A stretch of 38,164 bases of DNA, from assembly GCA_030612765.1 (NCBI GenBank), contig JAUWNG010000019.1:1-38164 (forward strand). Direction: 5' to 3'. Under the pieces are notes generated by a model. The model was not told the origin of the DNA. It saw only the letters and a list, made by a program, of their open reading frames with translations, and made no database searches. A program made the translations under genes and the position numbers. The stretch is from Planctomycetota bacterium. Its GTDB lineage: Bacteria > Planctomycetota > Planctomycetia > Pirellulales > Thermoguttaceae. Shown here piece after piece: positions 8,701 through 15,994 of the stretch. Position 1 is the stretch's first letter. Every line of letters starts with the position of its first letter.

Positions 8701-10472
8701 GCAACCCGACCTCGCCACCGTACACCGGCACGTTTATCGTAGTGGTGGAGGATCAGGAGCGGTGGGTGCCATACGCACCAACTCCGTCACAAACGTATCT
8801 TCAGGCGTCCGCTGGTCCGACAGGCGTCACGGTGGGCGTCACGCTTACATTCACGGATACGGGCTACCGCGTCCTCGACTGGGGTAATATCGTTGGCAGC
8901 GGCAATACGATTGCCGTGAATGCACAAATTGAGGATTGGACCGGCCTAGCAATGATGGCCATCACGACGGTCGGGCACTCCTATGACCTCGGTGCGCTGG
9001 CGCCGGGGACGTACACCTTCACCTTTATGGCTTGGGGAAAGCCGGTTGAGTCTGTAACTTTCACCGTGGATACCGGCCCGACAATCTCTAGGGTGTTGGT
9101 GGTGGAGGCGACGGGGCCTCGGGACGGAACGCTGATGGCCAGCAAGAGTCTGCTGATGACCTTCAACGCGGTCGATCCTGACGGCGTGGCCAGTGCGACC
9201 GTTCAGGTGGACGGTCAAAACGTCACGTCTGTTTACGGTCCATACGCGGCGGCGTCCGGCGTAAATTTTGGAGTGCCGCTGGGCGCGCTGTCAGCGGGCA
9301 CCCACAGTTATTCGATCGTGGCCACCGATAAGGACGGCAACCCGACCTCGCCACCGTACACCGGCACGTTTGATGTTTCGCCCGCAATCAGGCCGATAAT
9401 CTCTCATGTCGTCCTCGTCGAGGCGGGAACGGGAAGCAACCGCGACGGCACGCTGGAATCGAACGACAGGCTGCTTATTACCTGGAACGCCGCCAGTGCC
9501 GATGGTATCGCCGCGCGGTCGTTGGAAATCGACGGTCAGACCGTCGCCGCGGTCGGCGGACCGAACGCCGACGGCAATTGCTACGGCGTATTCGGACCGC
9601 TGGCCGCCAGAAGCCACGTTTATTCGATCAAAGTCACCGACAACAACGGTATTGCATCCACCCATAACGGCATTTTCAATGTGATTGCCGCAGCGTCCGT
9701 CGCTCCGCAGATCGGCGACATTGTGGTGGCCGAAACGGCCAACCTCGCCAGGGACGGACTGCTGAACACCGAAGAGACGCTGGTGCTCACCTGGACGTTG
9801 ACCGACGCGGACGGCATCGCGTCGAAGTCGCTGTCGGTTGACGGAATTTCCGTCGCCACGATCTACGGCCCTTATGGAAACGCATACGCCGGCCGGCTGG
9901 GCCAATTGGCCGCGGGCACGCACGCCTATCAGATTCAGGCGACCGACACGACCGGTCAGACATCCGCGCTCAGCGGCACGTTCCATGTTTACTCCGCGTT
10001 GACGGTCGATACCTCGACCGCCGCGATCGGATCGGTCCAGGCGTTGACCGACGCCGAACTGGCTTCGATCGCAACGGAAGCGGCGCATCGCCTGGAAGCG
10101 GTGTTCGGCAGCCGGGTCTCGACGGCCTTAAGCAGCGTTTCCATCCAAGTCGCCAACTTGCCGGGCAACCTGCTCGGCGCTACGACGGACGAGAAGATTC
10201 TGATCGACCGCGACGCCGCCGGTCACGGCTGGTTCGTCGATCCGACGCCCGGCGACGATGAGGAGTTCATCCTCGACGACCTTGGCTCACTGGCTGCACG
10301 GCAGAACACCGCCGCCGACGGGCGGGCCGACCTGTTGACGACCGTAATGCACGAACTCGGTCACGTACTCGGCTACGATCACGCCGACGAGGGACTGATG
10401 GACGACTTGCTCCCCTTGGGAGCGCGACGGACAGCCGCCACGGATAAGGTTTTCGCCGGGTACGGGCAGTAG
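5775..10472 (+). CDS. Giant surface protein: LEPLEDR N-terminus, beta-propeller, cadherin/Ig-like repeats, M10-like metallopeptidase end
   Basis: The protein is 1565 aa from ATG 5775, chosen because AAAGGA sits nine bases upstream; in-frame starts at 5730 and 5754 are possible. The N-terminus carries the planctomycete motif LEPLEDRTLLS, seen in very large exported proteins. In order there follow an SdrD-B-like domain (NDLNLDGIRDLDEPGVAGA), SBBP-type propeller repeats (VYVSGFFFGTLDFDPGA and relatives) up to about residue 690, a cadherin-like domain, Ig-like domains, and four related modules opening with a V-x-V-x-E ... RDG-x-L pattern. The C-terminus has HELGHVLGYDH, the HExxHxxGxxH zinc site of matrixin-like peptidases, preceded by LIDRDAAGHGWFVDPTPGDD. 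It is probably exported and surface attached. Whether the protease acts on itself or on outside proteins is unknown. Confidence 0.9.
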   Translation: MSFTRRSLFEPRRRLGSYESSKGGKLSGAIGRDSRSRRLHLEPLEDRTLLSVGAGGMVWNDLNLDGIRDLDEPGVAGAVAEVFSSTDAVIGNEDDVSLGVAITDADGLYSFDDLPDSPNFYAVFRTPVGYEFTAQDAGGDDTLDSDADAVGVTSLFTIPAGQADTTIDAGLIGDSPEFGWALNVGATFDEAAAEAVVVDDSGNAYITGYFDGTIDFDPGSGILNLTSAGGADVFAAKYSADGALVWAKSFGGTETDKGFDIALADDGSLFVAGYFYGTADFNPGAETFELTSAGLNDAFAMKLNAGGNLVWASGMGGEGAELAHAIALAPDGSVHTTGYFMEAGVPIEDPNTDIFISKLDPGGNPVWEKIIGGDNADEGAGIAADDEGNVYVTGYFSGVVDFDPGEDIYNITVGDDSWNVQNSFVLKLNADGNFVWATGLDGNDVDLLNDIAVAPDGSVYAAGTSIEKSIWIIGPFQVPFFPIIYGGPNGGCITFGSIASDYPFLFSSGIDSFAASDADFDEPEASLSSYGLTAEVNSVDLGARSGSILVKLDSAGNLVWCENTGSSESEGSGLSLGNDGNIYATGTLVGVADFNPGSDAFALDGGDGSGFVSVFNPDGEFVQAFLAGSPDNLTELDIAVATDGAVYVSGFFFGTLDFDPGANVFSLVSTGEVDLFLCKFLAFDGPTDVLLSENSVGDGQAAGTLVGVLSTPGEQSVATYTYSLVEGNGADDNGSFIIVSDQLQTNAVFDAADKSSYTIRVRSTDYAGQYVEKEFTITVADVTPPDVVLTAPAFDNSGSPAVTVSAMDGEVALTNDSTVLLDVDLNNDGDFDDDGEADYTTATLVDGTATFNVSPELEDGTYNLRARVSDAAGNEGASNVATMVVDTTAPTISAVLVVEEMGTRDGVLTTSESLLMTFNAVDPDGVASVTVQVDGQNVTPVYGPYAAASGVNFGVPLGTLSAGAHSYSIVATDKDGNPTSPPYTGTFIVVVEDQERWVPYAPTPSQTYLQASAGPTGVTVGVTLTFTDTGYRVLDWGNIVGSGNTIAVNAQIEDWTGLAMMAITTVGHSYDLGALAPGTYTFTFMAWGKPVESVTFTVDTGPTISRVLVVEATGPRDGTLMASKSLLMTFNAVDPDGVASATVQVDGQNVTSVYGPYAAASGVNFGVPLGALSAGTHSYSIVATDKDGNPTSPPYTGTFDVSPAIRPIISHVVLVEAGTGSNRDGTLESNDRLLITWNAASADGIAARSLEIDGQTVAAVGGPNADGNCYGVFGPLAARSHVYSIKVTDNNGIASTHNGIFNVIAAASVAPQIGDIVVAETANLARDGLLNTEETLVLTWTLTDADGIASKSLSVDGISVATIYGPYGNAYAGRLGQLAAGTHAYQIQATDTTGQTSALSGTFHVYSALTVDTSTAAIGSVQALTDAELASIATEAAHRLEAVFGSRVSTALSSVSIQVANLPGNLLGATTDEKILIDRDAAGHGWFVDPTPGDDEEFILDDLGSLAARQNTAADGRADLLTTVMHELGHVLGYDHADEGLMDDLLPLGARRTAATDKVFAGYGQ
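8512..8733 (+). repeat. Intragenic direct repeat, copy 1
   Basis: About 220 bases coding for an Ig-like module recur at 9148-9369, offset by 636 bases (212 codons), with only around ten differences, several of them silent. The near identity of the DNA indicates a recent duplication or gene conversion within the surface protein. Confidence 0.85.
9148..9369 (+). repeat. Intragenic direct repeat, copy 2
   Basis: Second copy of the module at 8512-8733. A different Ig-like domain (about 8736-9079) separates the copies. Two further modules downstream (9385-9690 and 9700-9990) share the layout but are much more diverged. Confidence 0.85.
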
Positions 10473-10482
10473 TCGAAAGTCG

Positions 10483-11631
10483 TCAATCGCCAAGGTTCCG
10501 CTGCCACTCGACTCCCAGCATGATTACGTTGATGCCCGAGCCGATCCCCAACAGTGCCACGCGGTCGTTTGGTTGGAGATGGCCGTTTTCGATGCCGATC
10601 GCGGCAGTCATCGGCAAGGCCACCGCGCCGGTGTTGCCTAGATATTCAACCGTGGAATAGTCGATCCGTTCGTCCAGGCCGAGGGTCTCGAACAACAGCC
10701 GGCGATGGGCACGGCCGACCTGGTGGCAGAATGTTTTTTGTATGTCGGCGGCCGTCCAGCCCATCTCGGCGAGAAATTCATCGAACGTTTCGCGGGCCAC
10801 GGCCACCCCTTCGCGCATCAACTTCTCGGAGTCGGTCCACATTAACAGCGGCGGAGCGTTTGCGCCGCCCTCACCCCCGGCCCCTATTCCGAGTGGAGGA
10901 TTGTCTCCGCCCTCACCCCCGGCCCCTCTCCCAAAGGGAGAGGGGAGATTGTTTTCGTCGCGGCCGCCCTGGCAGAGACGGCAGTGTTCGCTGCTCGTGC
11001 GCATCGTGCCGCCGAGGAGTCGATTGCCCGTGCGGCTCAGCTTGCGGTCGCAAAGCAAGATCGCGGCGCTGCCCGAGCCGATCGTCAACGAGGCGAACGC
11101 GGCCTTGACGTCTTGGCGGGAGAGCGTCTCGTCGGTGTTCAGGTGAGCGATTGTCGCCTCGACCAGGTCGCGTCCGTTTTCCGTGCCCACCACCACGCCG
11201 GCGTGGATTTGGCCCAGTTCGATCATGTTGGCCACCTGCACCACGCCGTTGAGCAGCCCGAGGCAGGCGTTGGAAACGTCGTAGACGGCGCAGCGGTCGG
11301 GCAGGCCCAGGCGGTGATGCACGCCGCAGGCGGTGGCCGGCTCGAGAAAGTCGCGGCAAACCGAGCCATGCAACAGCGCGCCGATCTGTTGCCGGTCGAT
11401 GCCCGAGATGCGGATTGCCTTCTCGGCCGTCTCGACGCTCATCCGGCTGGGTGGATCGCCAAGCGGCCAGAAACGACGTTCGGCGATCCCGGTCATCAGT
11501 TCCAGCCGTCCCTCGGGTAATCGAAGCCGAGCGTACAGCGGCTCAAGGCGCGACTCGATCTCGGCCGAGGTTGCGATCTGCTCGGGTAGGGAGTGCGAAA
11601 TGGCCTCCAAACAGACGTTTTCGTATTGCAT
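10483..11631 (-). CDS. 3-oxoacyl-ACP synthase III-like (FabH/thiolase fold) condensing enzyme
   Basis: The protein is 382 aa from the ATG at 11631 (MQYENVCLEA); an upstream ATG at 11673 would add a Ser/Arg-rich 14-residue extension that looks non-native. The FabH-type triad is visible: Cys123 in VSNACLGLL, His303 in FCHQVGRAH and Asn333 in EYLGNTGAV. Enzymes of this fold join acyl-CoA to malonyl-ACP, or acyl chains to each other (OleA). The lack of neighbouring fab or ole genes leaves the substrate open. Residues about 229-261 are a Gly/Pro-rich insertion encoded by a dispersed DNA repeat. The gene converges on the surface-protein gene with a 10-base gap. Confidence 0.88.
   Translation of the reverse strand: MQYENVCLEAISHSLPEQIATSAEIESRLEPLYARLRLPEGRLELMTGIAERRFWPLGDPPSRMSVETAEKAIRISGIDRQQIGALLHGSVCRDFLEPATACGVHHRLGLPDRCAVYDVSNACLGLLNGVVQVANMIELGQIHAGVVVGTENGRDLVEATIAHLNTDETLSRQDVKAAFASLTIGSGSAAILLCDRKLSRTGNRLLGGTMRTSSEHCRLCQGGRDENNLPSPFGRGAGGEGGDNPPLGIGAGGEGGANAPPLLMWTDSEKLMREGVAVARETFDEFLAEMGWTAADIQKTFCHQVGRAHRRLLFETLGLDERIDYSTVEYLGNTGAVALPMTAAIGIENGHLQPNDRVALLGIGSGINVIMLGVEWQRNLGD
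10849..10947. repeat. Dispersed GC-rich repeat inserted in frame in the FabH-like gene
   Basis: Two copies of CCGCCCTCACCCCCGGCCCC (starting 10865 and 10907) sit 42 bases apart. The second is followed by the hairpin CTCTCCCAAAGGGAGAG. The reverse complement of the same unit lies in non-coding DNA at 30216-30249. The 42-base period keeps the reading frame. Confidence 0.85.
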
Positions 11632-11727
11632 TGATCGACTCGCGCGGCTACGGCTATACGGTGAACGGCTCATTGTACGGGCCGATCATCGAGTGCGAAA
11701 GGCATCGAGTATCTATCCTTTTCGACG

Positions 11728-11875
11728 TCATCGTTTAACCCGGAGCCATCGGCGACGGGCAGTCTCCCACTACATCCCCGTCGCCGATGGCTCCGGGTTA
11801 AACGATGAATAACCAGCCGCCGCACATCCCCGTCGCCGATGGCTCCGGGTTAAACGATGAATAACCGGCCGCCGC
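11728..11875. repeat. 52-bp tandem repeat plus inverted copy
   Basis: The 52-base unit at 11772-11823 is repeated at 11824-11875 with one mismatch. A 33-base inverted copy of its core (CCCGTCGCCGATGGCTCCGG ... TTAAACGATGA) lies at 11728-11760. Transcripts could fold into alternative hairpins. It lies upstream of the FabH-like gene and has no coding potential. Confidence 0.9.
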
Positions 11876-12226
11876 ATGTGGAAAACCACATCGCCGGCAG
11901 TGCTAGCAATACAAGGAGTTGTGCCATAAGGGGTTGCGCCCCACAAAATACGGATAAACCCTTGTAGCTTACCCCGGCGTTACATACATTCACCGGCGAC
12001 TTGTACTTCCATCGACGGTGACACGTCGAAGCTCAAAAGGAGTCACGAGACCTCAGCATCGCCCCAATTACATGCCTTGGCCCCTGCGCGACGGAGCGCG
12101 CGATACGGTTCGCATTCTCCTTCCCGCCAAGTCGGCCGAGTTCCCCCCCCTTCCGGGCAAGATGCCGCGGTCGAGTCCTCCGCTTCTACTTAACCGACAC
12201 AGGATGTGTCCAAGAAGGAGTGCAAG
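11876..12226. other. Leader region of the amidotransferase gene
   Basis: No convincing gene. A plausible promoter is TTGTAG (11962-11967), 17 bases, TACATT (11985-11990). An AAGGAG at 12038-12043 has no start codon at a usable distance. The real ribosome site is AAGGAG at 12215-12220. Confidence 0.35.
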
Positions 12227-12979
12227 ATGGCTGCGAAACCGTTGATCGGCGTCAATGTGGACTATCGGTCCGCACGAAAGGGTTCTTCCGCGTACTGTTA
12301 TATTCATGCCGGCTACTGCAATTCGCTGGTCGCCGCCGGCGCCGTGCCGATGCTTCTTCCGCCGATGATCGATCGGGCCGATCTGTCTCGGGTGCTGGAC
12401 ATGCTGAACGGCATGCTATTTATCGGCGGGGCCGACCTCGACTGCCGGCGCGACAGCTTCATGCTCCACCCCTCGATGCGGATTATGGACCATCGCCGCG
12501 AGGAATTCGACCGCGGGCTGATGGAACTGGCCGCCGAACGACGAATTCCGGTGATGGGCGTCGGCTGCGGAATGCAACTGCTGAACCTCTCGCAGGGCGG
12601 CACCCTGTCCCTGCACATTTCCGAGGACATGCCGAAGGCGGTCCCGCACCTCGACGCCACGGACCCCAACCATCGCCACGCCCTGCAAATCGAGATGGGA
12701 ACGATCATGGAGCGGGTATACGGCGAAGGTGAAATCCGCGTGAACAGCATGCACCATCAGGCGATCGACGACGTCGCGCCGGGCTTCAACGTCACCGCCC
12801 GATGCCCCGACGGAGTGATCGAGGCCATCGAGAGCGTTACCGACTGGTTCGCCTTCGGCACCCAGTTTCATCCCGAGCACGAATCCGCCTCGGCGTTGGA
12901 CCTGCGCATTTTCGAGGAGTTCGTCGTCGGCATCACCGGCGAGGTGCTGGAAGCCAGCGAAATGCGCCTGGTCGCGTAG
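12227..12979 (+). CDS. Class I glutamine amidotransferase, gamma-glutamyl-GABA hydrolase (PuuD/peptidase C26) type
   Basis: The protein is 250 aa. ATG 12227 is chosen over GTG 12206 because AAGGAG lies six bases upstream. The triad is visible: nucleophile Cys114 in GVGCGMQLLN, and His215 and Glu217 in QFHPEHES. Members hydrolyse gamma-glutamyl bonds, for example in gamma-glutamyl-GABA during putrescine breakdown or in gamma-glutamyl peptides. No other putrescine genes are adjacent, so the substrate is uncertain. It stands alone, with pheA the next gene on the same strand after a repeat-containing gap. Confidence 0.88.
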   Translation: MAAKPLIGVNVDYRSARKGSSAYCYIHAGYCNSLVAAGAVPMLLPPMIDRADLSRVLDMLNGMLFIGGADLDCRRDSFMLHPSMRIMDHRREEFDRGLMELAAERRIPVMGVGCGMQLLNLSQGGTLSLHISEDMPKAVPHLDATDPNHRHALQIEMGTIMERVYGEGEIRVNSMHHQAIDDVAPGFNVTARCPDGVIEAIESVTDWFAFGTQFHPEHESASALDLRIFEEFVVGITGEVLEASEMRLVA

Positions 12980-13040
12980 CGCTGCAACGCGTTAACGGGA
13001 CGCTGGTGTCACAATAGCTGGGGGCTAATATGGTTGGACC

Positions 13041-13140
13041 GTAAGCGTTCACGGGCTGGCTGGGGACTGGTCCATTTTCGGCCGAAAAACGCATTTCGCG
13101 GGTAAACGGTTGGCTGAAAACTTGGGACCAGTCCTCACGG
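13041..13140. repeat. Dispersed ~100-bp repeat, copy 1
   Basis: Begins GTAAGCGTTCACGGGCTGGC and contains the inverted pair GGGGACTGGTCC / GGGACCAGTCC. A diverged copy in the same orientation lies at 23853-23952, downstream of tRNA-Ser. It sits in the gap between the amidotransferase and pheA, which holds no gene. Confidence 0.85.
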
Positions 13141-13272
13141 TTATGGCTCTATGGCGGGGAAAAAACATTTTCTCCACCATAACCCACGATTGCGTGACCG
13201 GCTGGTCCAATCATTAGGTCTATTGTGATATTTGTTTTCAGAGCCAATAAACTATGTGACAACGGTAATTGC

Positions 13273-14394
13273 ATGGCCAAACGCAAGGCAAAAAAAACGA
13301 TATCCACCGGCACGAGGCGCAAATCGCCCGCCAAGCCGGCCCGCTCCACGGGCACGGCGACCAAGATCAAGCGCCTCGATTCGGAGTTGGTCCAGTTGTT
13401 GCAGCAACGGGCGGATTTGGTCCTCGAATCGGCGCGGCGCGGCGGGCAGCTTGCGTTGGGGCCGACGACGCCCGATGGTGAAGACGAAACCCTGCGCCGA
13501 CTGGCGAACAAAAGTCGCGGGCCGATGCCGGCCCGCTCGGTCAGCGCGGTGTTGCGCGAGGTTGCCGGCGGCTGCCGCGCGCTGATCCGGGCGCCTCGCG
13601 TCGCCTTCCCAGGCCCACCGTTCGGATTCGGTCATCTAGCGGCGATGCAACATTTCGGCCGGAGCGCGGAGTGTGTGCCGGTCGACGGCGTCGCGGCCGT
13701 GTTCGACGAGGTGCATCGCAAGCAGTCGGACTTTGGGTTGGTTCCGCTGGAAAGCTCTACCGACGGCCACCTGGCCGACGCTTGCGACACGTTGCTGCGG
13801 AACGAATTGAAGATCTGCGGAAAAGTGACGCTGTGCGTTCGCCACGCGCTGCTGAGCAAATGCCCTCGCGCGGAAGTGCGGGAAGTGTACGGCGTGCCGA
13901 CGGCCTTGTCGCAATGCCGCAATTGGCTGGCCAAGCACTTGAACTTCGCCCGGCCGATCGAGGTCACGAGCACGTCTACCGCTTGCCAGTTGGCCGGCGG
14001 GAAGCCCGGCGCGGCGGCCGTCGCCGGCCGGGAAGCAGGTATCTGCTTCAATCTGGAGGTTTTGGCGGAGGACATCGAGGACAACGCCGCCAATACCGCC
14101 CGTTTTGCGGTGGTCGGCGACCAACTGCCGCCCCGGACAAAAAACGACCGCGCCGCGTTGTTGTTTCAGTTGGAACACCGGCCCGGCGCCTTGGCCGACG
14201 CCGTGGCGGTATTGAAGCGGAACAAGATCAATCTGACGTGGATCGAGTCGTTGCCGATCGCCGGTCCGGATCGAGCGGCATTGTTTTTTGTGGAGATCGA
14301 GGGGCACGAGGCCGACAAGCGATTATGCCGCAAGCTGGCGTCTTTGCAGCGCAAGACGCTTCGGATGGAGTTGCTCGGATCGTATCCGGAGTAA
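13273..14394 (+). CDS. pheA: Chorismate mutase / prephenate dehydratase (P-protein)
   Basis: The protein is 373 aa from ATG 13273; GTG 13225 would add 16 residues. A basic N-terminal tail leads into a short chorismate-mutase-like helix region (about 30-60, IKRLDSELVQLLQQRADLV). The prephenate dehydratase domain follows (about 115-290), with VAFPGPPFGFGHLAA, LVPLESSTDG and the ANTARFAVVG motif. A C-terminal ACT domain (about 295-370, LEHRPGALADAVAVL and TWIESLP) normally binds phenylalanine for feedback inhibition. The enzyme converts chorismate through prephenate to phenylpyruvate in the cytoplasm. The usual Glu-Asn of VENSTEG is Glu-Ser here. Whether the reduced mutase segment is active cannot be judged by eye. 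Confidence 0.92.
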   Translation: MAKRKAKKTISTGTRRKSPAKPARSTGTATKIKRLDSELVQLLQQRADLVLESARRGGQLALGPTTPDGEDETLRRLANKSRGPMPARSVSAVLREVAGGCRALIRAPRVAFPGPPFGFGHLAAMQHFGRSAECVPVDGVAAVFDEVHRKQSDFGLVPLESSTDGHLADACDTLLRNELKICGKVTLCVRHALLSKCPRAEVREVYGVPTALSQCRNWLAKHLNFARPIEVTSTSTACQLAGGKPGAAAVAGREAGICFNLEVLAEDIEDNAANTARFAVVGDQLPPRTKNDRAALLFQLEHRPGALADAVAVLKRNKINLTWIESLPIAGPDRAALFFVEIEGHEADKRLCRKLASLQRKTLRMELLGSYPE

Positions 14395-14399
14395 GAAAG

Positions 14400-14474
14400 T
14401 GGCTAGTGGCTAGTGGTCAGTGCGAAACCGCAAGCGGTTTTCTAGCCACTGACAACTGACAACTGACAACTAAT
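14400..14474. repeat. Composite heptamer/palindrome repeat upstream of tpiA
   Basis: TGGCTAG heptamers (from 14401) run into CAGTGCGAAACCGCAAGCGG, whose GAAACCGC-AA-GCGGTTTTC part can form a hairpin. Then come ACTGACA heptamers to 14471. The same core occurs near 25328-25345 inside the FecR-like gene and, inverted, at 21516-21538. Confidence 0.9.
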
Positions 14475-14492
14475 AATTAGGAGACGTCTTGG

Positions 14493-15248
14493 ATGCGACG
14501 ACCGTTTATTGCCGGAAATTGGAAGATGAACACGAATCGGGCCTCGGCCGTGGCGCTGGCCGAGGGGGTGGCAAAAGGGGCTGATTCCATCGATGGGGTG
14601 GATCTGGTCGTCTGTCCGCCAAGCTGCTACCTGGAGGCCGTCGGCCGGGCGATCGCCGGCTCGAAGGTCGCACTGGGGGCGCAAAACATGTATCACCAAC
14701 CGGACGGGGCCTTTACCGGAGAACTCAGCGCCGCGATGCTACGCGACCTCGGCTGCACTTACGTCATCCTCGGCCACAGCGAACGGCGGCACATCCTGGG
14801 CGAGACCGACGAAGAGGTCAACCGGAAGGTCCATGCCGCGCTCGCCGCCGAACTGACGCCGATCGTCTGCGTCGGCGAGTTGCTCGCCCAGCGCAAAGCG
14901 GGGCAGACAATGACGGTCATCCGCCGCCAGATCGATGGCTCGCTGGCCGGACTATCACCCCAGCAGATGACCGGCATTGTGATTGCTTACGAGCCGGTTT
15001 GGGCTATTGGGACGGGCGAGGTCGCTACCCCCCAACAGGCGGAGGAAGTCCATTCAGCCCTTCGCAAAATCGTCGAGGATAGTTATAATGACTTGATTGC
15101 CGACTCGGTGCGAATACAGTATGGGGGAAGCGTCAAGCCGGAAAATGCCGCCGAACTGCTCGATCGGCCCGACATCGACGGCGCCTTGGTCGGTGGGGCC
15201 AGCCTGAAAGTCGAGCAGTTCTTGGGCATCGTCGAAAAAGCCGGTTGA
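14493..15248 (+). CDS. tpiA: Triose-phosphate isomerase
   Basis: A full-length 251-aa enzyme. AGGAGA at 14479-14484 precedes ATG by eight bases. Catalytic residues are visible: Asn9 and Lys11 in AGNWKMN, His95 in ILGHSERR and Glu167 in AYEPVWAIGTG. The phosphate-binding IQYGGSVKPENA is near the C-terminus. It interconverts dihydroxyacetone phosphate and glyceraldehyde-3-phosphate. The glycolytic gene pfkA lies further along the same run. Confidence 0.98.
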   Translation: MRRPFIAGNWKMNTNRASAVALAEGVAKGADSIDGVDLVVCPPSCYLEAVGRAIAGSKVALGAQNMYHQPDGAFTGELSAAMLRDLGCTYVILGHSERRHILGETDEEVNRKVHAALAAELTPIVCVGELLAQRKAGQTMTVIRRQIDGSLAGLSPQQMTGIVIAYEPVWAIGTGEVATPQQAEEVHSALRKIVEDSYNDLIADSVRIQYGGSVKPENAAELLDRPDIDGALVGGASLKVEQFLGIVEKAG

Positions 15249-15273
15249 TTTTTTTAGGACTGCAAGAAAGCAC

Positions 15274-15332
15274 GTAGGACGGATTTCCAACTCCGTCCCG
15301 TTTTCAAGGACGGATTAGGAAATCCGTCCTAC
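15274..15332. repeat. Inverted repeat between tpiA and secG
   Basis: GTAGGACGGATTTCC at 15274-15288 and its exact reverse complement at 15318-15332. There is no T run, so a classic terminator is unlikely. It may be a dispersed palindrome, and it could stabilise or attenuate a tpiA-secG transcript. Confidence 0.85.
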
Positions 15333-15350
15333 AACAATGGAAAAAGACAC

Positions 15351-15731
15351 ATGAATGGCTTCGCGACCTCTTTGTTGATGATCCTGCTGCTAACCACGGC
15401 GATTTTTTTGATCGTGCTGGTGCTGGTCCAGCGCGGCAAGGGCGGCGGTTTGGCGGGGGCTTTCGGCGGCATGGGAGGCCAGAGCGCGTTCGGCACAAAG
15501 GCCGGCGACCTCTTTACTAAAATCACGATCGGCGTGGCCAGCTTCTGGATCATCCTATGCATTGTCACCGTGAAGGTTTTGGGCATCGGCGGAGGAGGAC
15601 CGTTGGATCAAGAGTTGGGTGGCGAGGTGGAGCGGAAGCCGGGCGTTTCGGCTCCGGCACCCGATGAGAAACAACCCGCCGGCGAAGCCACACCGGCGAC
15701 CGAAAATAAACCAGCCCCGAAAACAGAATAG
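15351..15731 (+). CDS. secG: Preprotein translocase subunit SecG
   Basis: A 126-aa protein with two membrane helices (about 7-27 and 56-75). Between them lies the family signature [18 protein letters not shown] with [12 protein letters not shown]. SecG associates with SecYE and assists preprotein export. The C-terminal tail (about 85-126) is Pro/Ala/Glu-rich, longer than in E. coli but common in planctomycetes. Co-orientation with tpiA resembles the tpiA-secG pairing known in many bacteria. Confidence 0.95.
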   Translation: MNGFATSLLMILLLTTAIFLIVLVLVQRGKGGGLAGAFGGMGGQSAFGTKAGDLFTKITIGVASFWIILCIVTVKVLGIGGGGPLDQELGGEVERKPGVSAPAPDEKQPAGEATPATENKPAPKTE

Positions 15732-15767
15732 AAGTAGGGGGCGTGAAACGCACCAACCACAATCATT

Positions 15768-15892
15768 CGGCGGGGTGGCACTGGCGTGTCGCCAGTGCTA
15801 ACGGGAACACGGGCAAAATGCCAGCGCCACCCGCCGAACAGTGACATCGGGAAAAAACTCGCACGCTAGGCACTGGCGAGACGCCAGTGCCA
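15768..15892. repeat. Nested palindromes between secG and yicC
   Basis: TTCGGCGGGGTGGC (15768) pairs with GCCACCCGCCGAA (ends 15839) and encloses CACTGGCGTGTCGCCAGTG. A second palindrome, GGCACTGGCGAGACGCCAGTGCC, follows at 15870-15892. The shared CACTGGCG...CGCCAGTG core marks two copies of one element. A third small hairpin, GCCGCGTGGACGCGGC, lies near 15904. Confidence 0.85.
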
Positions 15893-15940
15893 CCCGCCGC
15901 CGCGCCGCGTGGACGCGGCGGCTAAACAATAAACTCTTTC

Positions 15941-15975
15941 CGAATCCCGAACCCCCAGTCCCGAACCCCGAATCC
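15941..15975. repeat. Heptamer array before yicC
   Basis: Five seven-base units (CGAATCC, CGAACCC, CCAGTCC, CGAACCC, CGAATCC) end a few bases before the GGAG ribosome site of yicC. Confidence 0.85.
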
Positions 15976-15994
15976 CCTTTGGAGTGACCTTGCC

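Noticed and set aside
12018-12245. 75-codon frame in the amidotransferase leader
   Set aside because: It is Arg/Pro-rich with no ribosome site at its start, and it overlaps the real start region.
15274-15332. Intrinsic terminator between tpiA and secG
   Set aside because: The stem is long but no T run follows, and similar T-less palindromes are scattered across the window, so it is better called a dispersed repeat.
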